Shown: positions 14,406 to 24,320, counted from the stretch's first letter. The stretch: 64,000 nt of DNA from JBEKTW01 sp049515655 (GCA_049515655.1 JBEKTW010000007.1:62001-126000); one strand, 5' to 3'. Made by a program: numbers and translations. Notes: generated by a model from the letters alone, not told the origin.

Positions 14406-15962
14406 CTACTTGATCTTCTCGGCCAGGGATTTAGCCTGCAGGAAAAGTCCGAGATAGTCCCGGCCGCCGGCTTTTGAATCGGTCCCGCTCATGTTGAAGC
14501 CGCCGAAGGGATGCGCGCCGACCATCGCGCCCGTGCACTTGCGGTTGAGGTACAGATTACCGCAATAGAACTCACGCTTCGCCCGGTCGAGCTTTTTCCG
14601 GTTCTTTGAAAACACTGCACCTGTCAAGCCAAACTCGGTGTTGTTGGCAATTTCAAGCGCATGGTCGAAGTCCTTCGCTTTGATGACGGCAAGAACCGGT
14701 CCGAAGATCTCTTCCTGCGCAATCGTTCCTTTGGGGTCGATATCGGCGATGACGGTCGGACGGAGAAAATAACCCTTTCCTTCTGCCCGCAGGCCGCCTG
14801 CAACCAGACGCCCGCCTTCGCGCAGGGCGGTCTCGACATACTGGAGGATCTTCTCCATCGAGCTCTTGTTGACGATGGGTCCCATGTAATTCGTTAGAAC
14901 CTTGGCCGGGCCGACTGTGATGGATTCTGCCCGCTTGACCAGCAAGTCGACCATCCTGTCGTAAATTTTTTCGTCGATGATTACCCGTGAACACGCGGAA
15001 CATTTCTGTCCCTGGAACCCGAACGCGGAAACGGTCACGGCAGCCGCAGCTTCATCAACATTTGTTTCATGGTCGACGATAATGGAATCTTTGCCGCCCA
15101 TTTCAGCGATGACGCGCTTCAGCCAGATTTGTCCTGGACGGACCTTCGCCGCCTCTTCGTTGATATGAATGCCGATTTCCTTGGAGCCCGTGAATGCAAT
15201 GAATCTTGTCTGTGGGTGGGTCACGATCGTATCGCCGACGGCGCCTCCGGGACCCGCGACGAAATTGATGACTCCAGGCGGAAGTCCGGCTTCTTCCATC
15301 ACCTCCATGAACTTGTATCCGATGAAGGGAGAATCGCTCGACGGTTTGAGAACGACCGTATTGCCGGTCACCGCCGCCGCCGTTGTCATGCCGCACAGGA
15401 TCGCAAGCGGGAAATTCCACGGCGGAATGACCGCTCCCACACCGAGCGGGATGTAGGCCACCTCGTCCTTTTCGCCCAGAAGCTGGATCGCGGGTTTCTG
15501 GTCGGCGTATCGGAGCATTTCGCGGGCGTAGAATTCAAGGAAGTCAATCGCCTCGGCAACGTCGGCGTCGGCTTCGGGCCAGGTCTTGCCGACTTCGAGA
15601 ATCTCCGCCGCGTTCAACTCGAACCGGCGCTTGCGCATGATCTTAGCGGCCTTGAAGACGTACCCCGCGCGTTTCGCCGGAGGCACCCATTGCCATTCCT
15701 CATACTTTTTGAGGGCAACGTCGAGGGCGTGGAGCGCGTCGTCGTCGGTTCCTTTTTGAAAAACGCCAACAACCTGGTCGGGATCGGAGGGGTTGAGCGA
15801 GTTGAACTTAATCTGAGAGGTTACCCGTTCGCCGCCAATGATGCTCGGGTATTCCCTGCCGAGCACGGCTTCGAGTGTGGCAATTGCGTCTTCCTGTTTT
15901 TTTCGATTGGCGAATTTCGACCAATCGGTGTAGGATTCATTTTTGAATTTTGAGGTGTTCAT
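14406..15962 (-). CDS. L-glutamate gamma-semialdehyde (1-pyrroline-5-carboxylate) dehydrogenase
   Basis: The 518-residue aldehyde dehydrogenase oxidises glutamate semialdehyde to glutamate with NAD, the second step of proline breakdown. It shows the N-terminal FKNESYTDWSKF segment typical of RocA/PruA enzymes, PPWNFPLAILCGM, FTGSKEIG, the general-base Glu in VIAEMGGKDSII and the catalytic Cys in GFQGQKCSACSR. The partner proline dehydrogenase is at 47951-48862, so the pathway is encoded by two separate genes rather than a PutA fusion. Length fits the RocA class. Confidence 0.93.
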   Translation of the reverse strand: MNTSKFKNESYTDWSKFANRKKQEDAIATLEAVLGREYPSIIGGERVTSQIKFNSLNPSDPDQVVGVFQKGTDDDALHALDVALKKYEEWQWVPPAKRAGYVFKAAKIMRKRRFELNAAEILEVGKTWPEADADVAEAIDFLEFYAREMLRYADQKPAIQLLGEKDEVAYIPLGVGAVIPPWNFPLAILCGMTTAAAVTGNTVVLKPSSDSPFIGYKFMEVMEEAGLPPGVINFVAGPGGAVGDTIVTHPQTRFIAFTGSKEIGIHINEEAAKVRPGQIWLKRVIAEMGGKDSIIVDHETNVDEAAAAVTVSAFGFQGQKCSACSRVIIDEKIYDRMVDLLVKRAESITVGPAKVLTNYMGPIVNKSSMEKILQYVETALREGGRLVAGGLRAEGKGYFLRPTVIADIDPKGTIAQEEIFGPVLAVIKAKDFDHALEIANNTEFGLTGAVFSKNRKKLDRAKREFYCGNLYLNRKCTGAMVGAHPFGGFNMSGTDSKAGGRDYLGLFLQAKSLAEKIK

Positions 15963-15989
15963 AATGATTGACTTTGTCTCAAGTGATAT

Positions 15990-16211
15990 TCAGATTGATT
16001 TCACAAATTTTTCAACGTCGATCCCCGCTTGACGCAAGATCGCCCGAAGCGTTCCCGTGTCAAGCTCCTTGTGGTCGGGGACAACAACTTGACAAAAAGG
16101 ACTGTCCTTTCTCAGGATGATATGACTCCCGTGTTGACGCTTTGCGTAAAAGCCGAACTTACTGAGAACGTTAACGCAATCTCTTCCCGAGATCCTCGGA
16201 AGCTTGCTCAT
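15990..16211 (-). CDS. hicA: HicA-family toxin (mRNA interferase)
   Basis: The 73-residue protein has the HicA/YcfA double-stranded-RNA-binding-like fold: KLPRISGRDCVNVLSKFGF, the GSHIILRK strand carrying the catalytic His (residue 30), then VVVPDHKELDTGTLRAILRQAGI. HicA toxins cleave mRNA and are neutralised by HicB. The ATG overlaps the end of hicB by 4 bases (ATGA), giving the less common hicB-hicA order with tight coupling. Confidence 0.9.
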   Translation of the reverse strand: MSKLPRISGRDCVNVLSKFGFYAKRQHGSHIILRKDSPFCQVVVPDHKELDTGTLRAILRQAGIDVEKFVKSI

Positions 16212-16414
16212 ACAGCAACGACAAAGGCTTCAAACCGCTCTTCAGGAATTGGCAACTTATCTTCTTTGAGTGCCTCAATATACCCTTCAATGGCTTCCCG
16301 GATATTCGTGAGAGCTTTTTCTTTCGTTTTGCCCTGACTAATACAACCGGGAAGGCTGGGACACTCCGCGACCCAATAACCTTGTTCGCCGGGATAAACG
16401 ATTACTTGACGCAT
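16208..16414 (-). CDS. hicB: HicB-family antitoxin
   Basis: The 68-residue protein has the compact HicB fold: YWVAECPSLPGCISQGKTKEKALTNIREAIEGYIE. It lacks a separate C-terminal DNA-binding domain, as in short HicB proteins, so autorepression is not assured. It is immediately upstream of hicA with a 4-base overlap. The pair sits at the start of the minus-strand run after a 450-bp gene-free stretch. Confidence 0.9.
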   Translation of the reverse strand: MRQVIVYPGEQGYWVAECPSLPGCISQGKTKEKALTNIREAIEGYIEALKEDKLPIPEERFEAFVVAV

Positions 16415-16866
16415 AACCAGTCCTATTTTAGATGATAGAATTTTATGGATAATCTCTAATGAAATTCAAACTACGAACATTCTCTCTCCCTGCGAATTTT
16501 ACATATCTTTCACCTACGAGAACTGTCACGCATGCATTAATGCTTCCAGATTCTTTGAATCCTTCTTGAATTTAATGCTTGGCGGTTCTTCGGAAAAAGA
16601 CAATTCAAATCTCAAGTTTCGCGTTAATTGAACAATGAGGATTCATCGTGAAGAAAAGCAAAATCCTCAACAATTTGGTAGTTTTTGGAGTGATTTCCAA
16701 ATCCGGGAAGACGTCATTCTCATTACGCACTGCCAGACCTATTTTCCATCTTCCCCTTGGTGAGGCGAGGTGACTTCTCCCCCTTATTCAAGGGGAGAAT
16801 ACAAGAGGGAGTTTGACCTGGACGATACGACGTTCATCTGAAACGCTCCCCCGATTCCAACGGACA
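16415..16866. other. Gene-free stretch with one short palindromic repeat
   Basis: I see no supported reading frame in these 452 bp. The part next to hicB is AT-rich and probably holds its promoter. At about 16752-16802 there is a C-rich/G-rich inverted motif (CCCCTTGG...; CTCCCCCTT-ATTC-AAGGGGAG) of the kind found as dispersed intergenic repeats. Confidence 0.4.
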
Positions 16867-18258
16867 TTAAATAATGTTATAGAGCATGCTGAATGAGATG
16901 GTGAATGTTGACGTTCGGTCATTCGAGGGAGAAGTGTAGTACTCGAGATACTCCGTGTAATTCAAAGAAGTTTTGAAGGTGACCTGATCCTCAACGAAAT
17001 AGACAAAAGAGCCTGAGACAGTGTGGGTGAATTCTCTGTCATAGCCCGGGAAGTAAATTCTTACCGTTGAGCTTTGGGTCTTCAGATACGAGTAACTCAG
17101 CTGGACGTTAAATTTCTCGCCGACCTGGTGCGTCAGCGTTGTGACAAAGTTCACCGTAGTAAAGAGATCAGCCCGGAAACGAGGGAATTCAAGCGTCAGG
17201 GCAGAATGAAGGTGGGTGTAGAGAGTGAAGGGATGGCCGAACTCAGCACTTACCTGATGGAGATAATCGTCATCCGTGCTTCGATTCTGGAAGTGTTGAA
17301 GGGATCCTTCGTACTGTGAAGTGTGATCGATGTTCCCGTGAACGCCAAAACCGTAAGCCACGCGCCATCCGAAGAATCTCGGGTCGATAAGCTCACGCAA
17401 TCCTTCCGCGACGCGGAGCGACGAATACGCGTTGACAAGGCTGGAGTCGATCGCACCGGAGGCAGCCAATTCCTCGACAATATCCCGGACGAGAAATTTC
17501 TCCGAGCGTTCGTAGTTTGTCGTGTACTCGCGGCTGTGCGCGACACGGTCGATGAGGGAGACCATTTGCGCATGGTTCAGCGGGCTTCTGATGGCGCCGT
17601 CTTCGCGCAGACGCTCAATGATGCGCACGGCCTGAAAGACGAATGTTCCATCCCGGATTCTGCCGTAGCCTATGCCCAGAATACCTTCGTCGTTGAAAGA
17701 AACGGTGCGCGTCGAATTCCCCTCGGCGTGGGATTGTGAGGACTGGCTGTACGAATGGTAGTCATATGCATAAGCGAGATTGTACGACCCGAAAATGTGG
17801 GGCCCGTCGCCATCGAAGTATCTCAGGTACGAACAGGCCACGGATAGATTGCCGGTTTTATCGCTATTTGCCTCACTTGATACGTGCGAATAATTGTCGG
17901 ACAAAGAGTAACTTCCCGAGGATGAGTATTTCGTGTACTGGAATGACCCCGACGTCTTCAAATCGAATGTGTGAACATCGTTGACATGAAACAAAAGAAA
18001 TGTGGAGTTGGCAACGATAGAGCCGTTGGCGTTCTGGTCGGTGGATGTCACAGCGTTTCCATTATAGATCTCGCTTATCATATAATCTTCGTTCTTGATC
18101 GTATTGTAGAAACTACCCGACATACCCCCCTTCAAATCGATCGCTCTCGTTTCCGGATATCGAAAGTCGGAGATGGAAATGCTGTCTTGTGCCGAAGCTG
18201 CAACGGCAAAAATGAGGAGCAAGGTGAGTTGAGAAATAAGTGTCTTAATCATGCGCAC
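16867..18258 (-). CDS. Secreted protein, probable outer-membrane beta-barrel, unknown function
   Basis: The 463-residue protein has a clear signal peptide (MRMIKTLISQLTLLLIFAVA, cleavage near ASA-QD). The mature part is rich in Ser, Tyr and Thr, with many alternating hydrophobic stretches such as HIFGSYNLAYAYDYHSYS and KFNVQLSYSYLK, ending TSTFTISFSMLYNII. This pattern fits an outer-membrane beta-barrel with a hydrophobic terminal strand. No family is recognised. A non-barrel-like segment at about 200-290 (REDGAIRSPLNHAQM..., SRVAEGLREL) could be periplasmic. It follows the GH3 gene by 84 bp on the same strand. Confidence 0.7.
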   Translation of the reverse strand: MRMIKTLISQLTLLLIFAVAASAQDSISISDFRYPETRAIDLKGGMSGSFYNTIKNEDYMISEIYNGNAVTSTDQNANGSIVANSTFLLFHVNDVHTFDLKTSGSFQYTKYSSSGSYSLSDNYSHVSSEANSDKTGNLSVACSYLRYFDGDGPHIFGSYNLAYAYDYHSYSQSSQSHAEGNSTRTVSFNDEGILGIGYGRIRDGTFVFQAVRIIERLREDGAIRSPLNHAQMVSLIDRVAHSREYTTNYERSEKFLVRDIVEELAASGAIDSSLVNAYSSLRVAEGLRELIDPRFFGWRVAYGFGVHGNIDHTSQYEGSLQHFQNRSTDDDYLHQVSAEFGHPFTLYTHLHSALTLEFPRFRADLFTTVNFVTTLTHQVGEKFNVQLSYSYLKTQSSTVRIYFPGYDREFTHTVSGSFVYFVEDQVTFKTSLNYTEYLEYYTSPSNDRTSTFTISFSMLYNII

Positions 18259-18342
18259 TTCTCGGAACGATTGACAGATGTCTTACGTGAAAAACCTCTT
18301 AGCGCTTCCCGGCGATGACGATGTCCGGCAGGAAGAGCAGCA

Positions 18343-21255
18343 TCACTTCAACGCATGCATAACCGCATCTCCGACCGCAGGCCGGACTTGAGCAATCTTC
18401 ATGTTGTTTCGCGTCGGATAGACGCGGTTCGTCAATAATATGACCACGATCTTCTTATCAGGATCGGCCCAGATGGAAGTCCCCGTGAAACCCGTGTGGC
18501 CGAATGTTTTCTCCCCGAACAACGATCCTGCCGAGCTGTATCCCGTCATGGATTTGGTGTCCCATCCGAGTGCGCGCGTGCTGGACGAGCTTTGCCTTGT
18601 CGTAAAAAGTTTGACGGTTTCAAGTTCCAGGTATTGCTTGCCGCCATAATTTCCGCCATTCATCAGCATTTGCATAGAAACGGCGAGGTCGGAGGCGTTC
18701 GAGAACAACCCTGCATGCCCTGAAACACCACCCAGGGCGTAGGCATTTTCATCATGGACAGCCCCGTGGACAAGTGTCTTCCGGAAAACACTGTCATACT
18801 CGGTGGGGGCGATATCATCCCGGAGCGTCTCGGGCGGTCTGAACATTGTCCGCGACATCCCGAGCGGCTTGAAAAACGTCTCGTTGACATACTCGTCCAA
18901 CGATTTGCCCGTTACCTTTTCAATAATTTTTCCGAGGAGTATGAAGTCAAAGTCGCTGTAGAGGGTGGAATCCCCGGCGCGGTAGATGGTTTCGGTTTGA
19001 TACACCGAATCCAGCACTTCCTGCGGCGACTTGCACATCAGGTACAATCTCTTGAATGGGGGCAAGCCGCCGTTGTGGAGCAGAAGATTCCGGAGAGTAA
19101 TTCTCTCTTTCCCGTGATTTCCGAATTCAGGAATATATTTCACGACGGGATCGTCAAGCTTCAGTTTTCCTTCATCGTACAATTTCATGACCGCAGTCGT
19201 CGTCGCAATTACTTTCGTGAGGGAAGCGAGGTCGTACAACGTGCTGTTGCGTACCTGCCGGCTGGTGTCGGAATACTCGAATCTCCCGAACGATTTATTA
19301 TAGACGACAGCGCCATCCTTTACAACGAGCACTTGCGCTCCCGGGAAGGCAGTGTCGCGTATCGCATTAGCGATAATCGAGTCAAGCCTCTCCAGACTGT
19401 CTCGTTTGAATCCGACATTCTCCGGAGCATCTTTGCGCAATGCCGATTGGGACAACTCGATCCCGCTTCCGTACGCAAACATCCCGGGAACCGTCACCGG
19501 GAGCTTGCCGCTGGTGGCAATTTCACCGAAGAGAGCCTCGAGGGTGGCTTCGGTGATCGGTTCACAATCGGAATAGGAGCAAATGTAAGCATTTGCGTTC
19601 GGAATGGAATCAAGGATGTACGGACTTCCCATGGCGATCACAACCGTCGGAGTCCCCGTAGCGGTCAGATTTTTCAGGAAGCCGGTGATTTCATCGGGTA
19701 GTCCGAATTTGCCGGATCCTGAACGGGCTTTTGAAAAAATCGGGCAGAGAATGATTCCGGCATTCTTCGCTTTCTTGAGTGCGCCGTCAAAATCGAGGTC
19801 GTTGCTGGTGGGGTCGATGTGGATCGTTTCAATTCTGGCGTATCGCTTCCGGAACAGGGTGGTGAAGTAATCGCCCACCGGCTCATTGGGCCAGGGTGAC
19901 GTCGTGCGGTGAATTTCTGTCCGGTAGTTTTCATTATCACTGACGATGACGCTGAGGATTTTCTTGTTGCCAAAATGTTCCAGGGGAAGAAGCCCGTCAT
20001 TTTTCAAAAGTGTAATTGATCTCCGTGCAATTTGTTTTGCCAGGGAAGAATGATCAACCGTTGCAACGACGTTTGGAATCTCATGAATATCGACTGAGCT
20101 GCGTGTCGAAAGTCCCAGGTCCCATTTGAGTCCGAGAATCTTCGTGACCGATAGGTCAATGCGGCTTTCCGGAATCCTTCCGCTCCTCACGGCCATCGAG
20201 AGCGCACGTACTGCCGCATCCTCATCCGGAAGCATCAGGAGCATGTCGACTCCGGCCTCGACAGCCATGACTGCGGCGGAGTCCACACCGAACCGGCCGA
20301 CAACAGCTCCCATTTCCATCGCATCCGTGACAACCAATCCCTTGAACCCGAGCTGATTTTTCAGCAGATCGCCGACGACTTCGTGAGAAAGCGTCGCGGG
20401 GAGTTGTTTTGAATGCTCAACCGATGGGACTTCAAGATGCGCCACCATCACCGACGCGATATTGCGTTGAATCAGATTCCGGTAGGGAAGGAGCTCGACA
20501 CTGTCGAGTCGCTGGCGTGAAGCGTTGATGACCGGTACGTCCAGGTGCGAGTCGGTCTGCGTATCGCCGTGACCGGGAAAATGTTTCGCGGTTGCAAGGA
20601 CGCCTCCGGATTGGAGACCGGTGACAAAGGCGCCGGCCATCCCTGCCACCAGTTGTGGATTTTCGCCGAACGACCGTGTGTTGATGACGGGATTGTCCGG
20701 ATTTACATTGACGTCAACGACGGGGGCAAAAACCTGCCAGATGCCGATGGCGCGGGATTCTTCGGCAATCGCGTTTCCCATCCTGAAGGCGAGCGTTGTG
20801 TCGCGTGTCGCGCCAAGTGCCATAGCTTCCGGAAAGCGTGTCGCGCGCCTGATACGCATCGCCGACCCATATTCAAAGTCCGAGGCCGTCAGGAGTGGCA
20901 CATCGGCCTCCTGCTGCATGTGGTTGATGATCATTGCGGTTTCATACACGTCTCCCTGGAGGAAAATCAGCCCGCCGACCTTGCGGTCCTTCACGAGATG
21001 CTCGAGCCGGCGGTACTCGTCCCCGGTCGAAGAGTAATAGTAGCCGTACGCGGATGACATCATCATCTGGGCCAGCTTCTCTTCGAGCGTCATACGTCGT
21101 AGCGTGGACGCGACCCAGGAGTTCTTCGAGGGTGCTTCCCGGCGGACTTCTTCCTTAACGGAGGGCGGCGGTGAAACGCAAGCGCTCAGCCAGAATGAAA
21201 CTAAGCAGCAAAGAGGTGGTAGGGTGGAGAGAAGATGTTTCTTATTGAAACGCAT
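18343..21255 (-). CDS. GH3 beta-N-acetylglucosaminidase-like / class C beta-lactamase-like serine hydrolase fusion lipoprotein
   Basis: Read from the ATG at 21255 the product has 970 residues; a GTG start at 21276 is possible but less likely. A signal peptide ends in the lipobox LSAC (Cys26). The first half is a GH3 domain with KHFPGHGDTQTDSHLD, the His/Asp region typical of NagZ-type N-acetylglucosaminidases, followed by a GH3 C-terminal domain. The second half (about 590-965) is a beta-lactamase/transpeptidase-like domain with LASLTK (SxxK serine) and YSDFDF (Tyr motif). This fusion is common in Bacteroidota and is thought to act on cell-wall-derived sugars. It overlaps the kinase gene by 14 bases. 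Confidence 0.92.
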   Translation of the reverse strand: MRFNKKHLLSTLPPLCCLVSFWLSACVSPPPSVKEEVRREAPSKNSWVASTLRRMTLEEKLAQMMMSSAYGYYYSSTGDEYRRLEHLVKDRKVGGLIFLQGDVYETAMIINHMQQEADVPLLTASDFEYGSAMRIRRATRFPEAMALGATRDTTLAFRMGNAIAEESRAIGIWQVFAPVVDVNVNPDNPVINTRSFGENPQLVAGMAGAFVTGLQSGGVLATAKHFPGHGDTQTDSHLDVPVINASRQRLDSVELLPYRNLIQRNIASVMVAHLEVPSVEHSKQLPATLSHEVVGDLLKNQLGFKGLVVTDAMEMGAVVGRFGVDSAAVMAVEAGVDMLLMLPDEDAAVRALSMAVRSGRIPESRIDLSVTKILGLKWDLGLSTRSSVDIHEIPNVVATVDHSSLAKQIARRSITLLKNDGLLPLEHFGNKKILSVIVSDNENYRTEIHRTTSPWPNEPVGDYFTTLFRKRYARIETIHIDPTSNDLDFDGALKKAKNAGIILCPIFSKARSGSGKFGLPDEITGFLKNLTATGTPTVVIAMGSPYILDSIPNANAYICSYSDCEPITEATLEALFGEIATSGKLPVTVPGMFAYGSGIELSQSALRKDAPENVGFKRDSLERLDSIIANAIRDTAFPGAQVLVVKDGAVVYNKSFGRFEYSDTSRQVRNSTLYDLASLTKVIATTTAVMKLYDEGKLKLDDPVVKYIPEFGNHGKERITLRNLLLHNGGLPPFKRLYLMCKSPQEVLDSVYQTETIYRAGDSTLYSDFDFILLGKIIEKVTGKSLDEYVNETFFKPLGMSRTMFRPPETLRDDIAPTEYDSVFRKTLVHGAVHDENAYALGGVSGHAGLFSNASDLAVSMQMLMNGGNYGGKQYLELETVKLFTTRQSSSSTRALGWDTKSMTGYSSAGSLFGEKTFGHTGFTGTSIWADPDKKIVVILLTNRVYPTRNNMKIAQVRPAVGDAVMHALK

Positions 21256-22177
21256 TGAGTCCGATGATTGCTGCACCGAAAGCGGCAGTAAACTTTGGTT
21301 TCAACATGAGAACCTGCTGGGGGAAGGCGGCAACGATTTTCTCTTTCACCATGGTTGAGTAGGCATTCTCTTCGGTGAGAAGTCCGCCCATGAGCGCAAC
21401 GGCGGCTTTCTTCTGCGGCGGCGCATGCTTGAGGAGGGTTTGCACCAATTCAACAAGGGCATCCGCGTTCTTGGAGAGAACCTCCCGGGCAACGTGGTCG
21501 TCTTCCGCTGCGAACAACACTTTCAGGGTGAATCCCGTGATATCGACCGCATCCTGGTAGATTCTTGGAATCAAGTCTTCGACGGCTGTCACTCTGAATT
21601 GCTGAAATGCTTTTTCCGTCAGCACCGTTTTTTCGCCACGTTCGTCGTGGGCGCGCATGACGGCAGCAAGCGCGTCGCGTGCGATTGCGAAGCTGCTTCC
21701 CTCGTCGCCGAGAATTCGTCCCCACCCGCCGGCGCGATAGATCGTTCCTTCCTTCGTCCGGTAGAGCCCGATCGACCCTGTCCCGGCGATGATGACGATT
21801 CCGCTTCCGCCTGCAAACGCGGCTTCGAGTGCTACGCGCGCATCGGTTTCAACGATGACGTTTTTGATAGGGAAATTGTTTTGCTGACCGAGCGAGATGA
21901 GCGCGTCGACGAAACTCGTCTTATCCGCCGGTCTTCCGGCGCCAGCAAGTCCGACTACAATGCTCTGGACGGCATCCGCCTGGCAGGAAGCCCACTTGCA
22001 GCACTCGTCGGCGAGCTTGAAGACGGTTTCGGCCGCTTTCGGGATGCCCGCGATCTGAACATTGCTTGCTCCGCCGAATCGCTCGGCGACCACCGTACCG
22101 TCGAGTGCGGAAAGAACCGCGTGCGTTTTTGTTCCCCCTCCATCGATCCCGAGAATAAATTGCTGTTGTTCACTCAT
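21242..22177 (-). CDS. N-acetylglucosamine kinase-like BadF/BcrA-type ATPase
   Basis: The 311-residue protein has the ASKHA fold: LGIDGGGTKTHAVL (phosphate 1), a central IIAGTGSIGLYR (phosphate 2), GGWGRILGDEGSSFAIA and a C-terminal adenosine motif region. These match BadF/BcrA-family proteins that include mammalian-type N-acetylglucosamine kinases. Overlap with the GH3-hydrolase gene suggests that sugar released by that enzyme is phosphorylated here, as in muropeptide or chitin-derived amino-sugar recovery (inference). Confidence 0.87.
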   Translation of the reverse strand: MSEQQQFILGIDGGGTKTHAVLSALDGTVVAERFGGASNVQIAGIPKAAETVFKLADECCKWASCQADAVQSIVVGLAGAGRPADKTSFVDALISLGQQNNFPIKNVIVETDARVALEAAFAGGSGIVIIAGTGSIGLYRTKEGTIYRAGGWGRILGDEGSSFAIARDALAAVMRAHDERGEKTVLTEKAFQQFRVTAVEDLIPRIYQDAVDITGFTLKVLFAAEDDHVAREVLSKNADALVELVQTLLKHAPPQKKAAVALMGGLLTEENAYSTMVKEKIVAAFPQQVLMLKPKFTAAFGAAIIGLNAFQ

Positions 22178-22275
22178 AAGGGGTTCCGGAAATTGCGTTC
22201 AAGATGCACTTGAGAGACATCATTTGCACAAATTATCAAAAAACGGTATGAGAAGCAAGGAAGTATGCGATTCCT

Positions 22276-22304
22276 TTGCTTTCCTTCCAAAAAAGGTTTA
22301 TATT
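22276..22304 (+). promoter_or_regulatory. Possible sigma-70-type promoter for the MBL-fold gene
   Basis: TTGCTT (22276-22281) and TATATT (22299-22304) are separated by 17 bp and end 26 bp before the ATG at 22331. The -10 is strong and the -35 weak. The region separates two divergent operons. Confidence 0.45.
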
Positions 22305-22330
22305 TTCATGTCAAATCAGTAAAATCAGCG

Positions 22331-23005
22331 ATGAACATCACTTATTACGGACATTCCGCCTTTCTCCTCGACGATGGAACCACAAAGCTCATCATCGACC
22401 CTTTTCTCGAGGGTAACCCCCTCGCGCCGGTGAAACCCGGCAGTGTCAAGGTTCAATATGTTGTCGTCACCCACGGGCACGGAGACCATCTCGGTGACGC
22501 GATTCCGATCGCGATGCGGTGCAACGCGACAATCGTTGCCGTCAACGAGCTGGCAAATTATGTTGCGGACAAGGGTGCAAAGGCGCATAACATGCACATC
22601 GGTGGCGGACATGATTTCCCGTTCGGCAGAATCAAATTTACCATTGCGCACCATGGTTCCGTGTCTCCTGATGGCGTCTACACCGGCAACCCCGCAGGCG
22701 CCTTGGTCACGATCGGCGGGAAAACAGTCTACCATACCGGGGACACAGGATTATTTTACGATATGAAACTCATCGGCGAGATGAACCCCGTCGACGTCAT
22801 GCTCGTCCCGATTGGAGATAATTACACGATGGGTATCGACGATGCCGTCAAAGCCGTTGAGCTCGTCCATCCGAAGTTTGTCATCCCGATGCACTACAAC
22901 ACGTTTCCCATGATCAAGGCCGACCCCGAACTTTTTATCCGGAAAGTGTCCGCGAAAGGATTCAAGGGCAAAGTGCTCAAGGCCGGTGAAACGTACACTG
23001 TTTGA
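22331..23005 (+). CDS. UPF0173-type metal-dependent hydrolase (MBL fold)
   Basis: The 224-residue protein begins MNITYYGHSAFLLDDG and contains the metallo-beta-lactamase motif THGHGDHLGD, AHHGS, YHTGDTGLFYDM and PMHYNTFP. These are the metal ligands of the UPF0173/YtkL family, whose substrate is not established. An upstream in-frame start at 22265 exists, but the family start and the promoter position favour 22331. Confidence 0.93.
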   Translation: MNITYYGHSAFLLDDGTTKLIIDPFLEGNPLAPVKPGSVKVQYVVVTHGHGDHLGDAIPIAMRCNATIVAVNELANYVADKGAKAHNMHIGGGHDFPFGRIKFTIAHHGSVSPDGVYTGNPAGALVTIGGKTVYHTGDTGLFYDMKLIGEMNPVDVMLVPIGDNYTMGIDDAVKAVELVHPKFVIPMHYNTFPMIKADPELFIRKVSAKGFKGKVLKAGETYTV

Positions 23006-23029
23006 CTGCGCAAAATTCGGAAAAACACA

Positions 23030-23509
23030 GTGGATTTCTTACTTTGGGTCTGTCGAAGCATGCATGTGTTTGGCGTCGTGACGTGGCTTGGCGGACTCAT
23101 GTTCCAGAGCGCGGTGGTGATGCCGGTGATGGATGCAGAAGACGAAGCCGCCGCCAAAGCGATGCGGAAAGTGAATAAACGCTTTGTCGGTTTCATCTGG
23201 ATGAGCGTGTGGATGATTCTTATCACCGGAGTGTTGATGATGCTGATCGATCCGCGTTTCGTCTGGTTTCAGTATCACGACCGCTGGTCGATACTGCTGG
23301 GCTTCAAACAACTCATTTTCATATTGATGGTATTTTACGCATTTGGATATGCACGCATGCTGCAGTACCTGGAGACACCGTCATCGAACGGCGGCTTCGA
23401 TGAAAAAGTGGAATTGTACCGTCATCGTCTCCAACAATTTCGAAGAATCAGTATTGTCTTCGGTATCGTGGCTCTTTTTCTCGCCGCAGGAATGAGGTAC
23501 GGTGGCTAA
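23030..23509 (+). CDS. Four-TM membrane protein, CopD-like (tentative)
   Basis: The 159-residue protein (GTG start) has four hydrophobic segments and conserved-looking residues in MHVFGVVTWLGGLMFQSAVV, near the first helix, resembling the HxxxxxxWxGG pattern of CopD-like or DUF2269-like membrane proteins. It overlaps parA by 8 bases, so it is in the parA operon. No function can be given; the CopD resemblance is weak. Confidence 0.6.
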   Translation: MDFLLWVCRSMHVFGVVTWLGGLMFQSAVVMPVMDAEDEAAAKAMRKVNKRFVGFIWMSVWMILITGVLMMLIDPRFVWFQYHDRWSILLGFKQLIFILMVFYAFGYARMLQYLETPSSNGGFDEKVELYRHRLQQFRRISIVFGIVALFLAAGMRYGG

Positions 23510-24314
23510 AGTCATTACCATAGCGAATCAAAAAGGCGGCGTCGGGAAAACGACCACTGCCGTCAACCTTGCCGCATCGATTGCCGTGGCGGAATTGCCG
23601 ACGCTTCTGATCGATATCGATCCGCAGGCGAACGCGTCGAGCGGACTTGGCGTCGACCCCCGCGACACAAGGAAGAATATCTACGACGTGATAACCGCCT
23701 CGGTCGACCCGAACGACGTGATTGTCAAAACCGACATGCCGTATCTTTCACTGCTTCCCTCCAACATTAACCTCGTTGGGGCGGAAGTCGAGCTTGTGGA
23801 CATTGAGAATCGCGAGCATATCATTGCGGGGATCGTCGAGAAGGTTCGCGGCAAGTATGAATACATGCTCATCGATTGTCCGCCGTCGCTCGGTTTGCTC
23901 ACCTTGAACGGACTTGTTGCCGGGGATTCGGTTCTCATCCCCGTCCAATGCGAATACTACGCGCTCGAAGGCCTGGGACAGCTTCTCAACACCATCACGA
24001 TTGTTCAGCAGAATCTCAATCCCAAACTGGAAATCGAAGGCGTACTGCTAACAATGTTCGACGGGCGCCTCCGTCTCTCGAATCAAATCCTGGAAGAAGT
24101 GAGAAAATACTTCGGCGACAAGGTGTTTTCCACGGTGATCACGCGGAATGTTCGGTTAAGTGAAGCGCCGAGTTACGGCAAACCGGTCTTGTTGTACGAC
24201 GCGGTTTCATCCGGCTCAAAGAATTACATGGAGCTCGCGAAAGAATTTCTCAAACGTCAGCCGGCGCAGGATACGAAGAATCCACAGAATGTCCAACAGA
24301 TACCGGTTTCATAG
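23502..24314 (+). CDS. parA: Chromosome-partitioning ATPase ParA (Soj)
   Basis: The 270-residue protein (GTG start) begins VAKVITIANQKGGVGKTTTA with the deviant Walker A of ParA/MinD ATPases. It continues with LLIDIDPQANASSGLG, MLIDCPPSLGLLTLNGL (Walker B) and the C-terminal SEAPSYGKPV typical of chromosomal Soj-type ParA. It forms a dynamic gradient on DNA that moves ParB-parS complexes. ParB follows 6 bases downstream. Confidence 0.97.
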   Translation: MAKVITIANQKGGVGKTTTAVNLAASIAVAELPTLLIDIDPQANASSGLGVDPRDTRKNIYDVITASVDPNDVIVKTDMPYLSLLPSNINLVGAEVELVDIENREHIIAGIVEKVRGKYEYMLIDCPPSLGLLTLNGLVAGDSVLIPVQCEYYALEGLGQLLNTITIVQQNLNPKLEIEGVLLTMFDGRLRLSNQILEEVRKYFGDKVFSTVITRNVRLSEAPSYGKPVLLYDAVSSGSKNYMELAKEFLKRQPAQDTKNPQNVQQIPVS

Positions 24315-24320
24315 GCGGGT

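Noticed and set aside
15069..15953. A 294-codon plus-strand frame opposite the P5C dehydrogenase gene
   Set aside because: It lies entirely antisense to a well-supported aldehyde dehydrogenase and has no recognisable motif; it is a frame shadow of GC-rich coding DNA.
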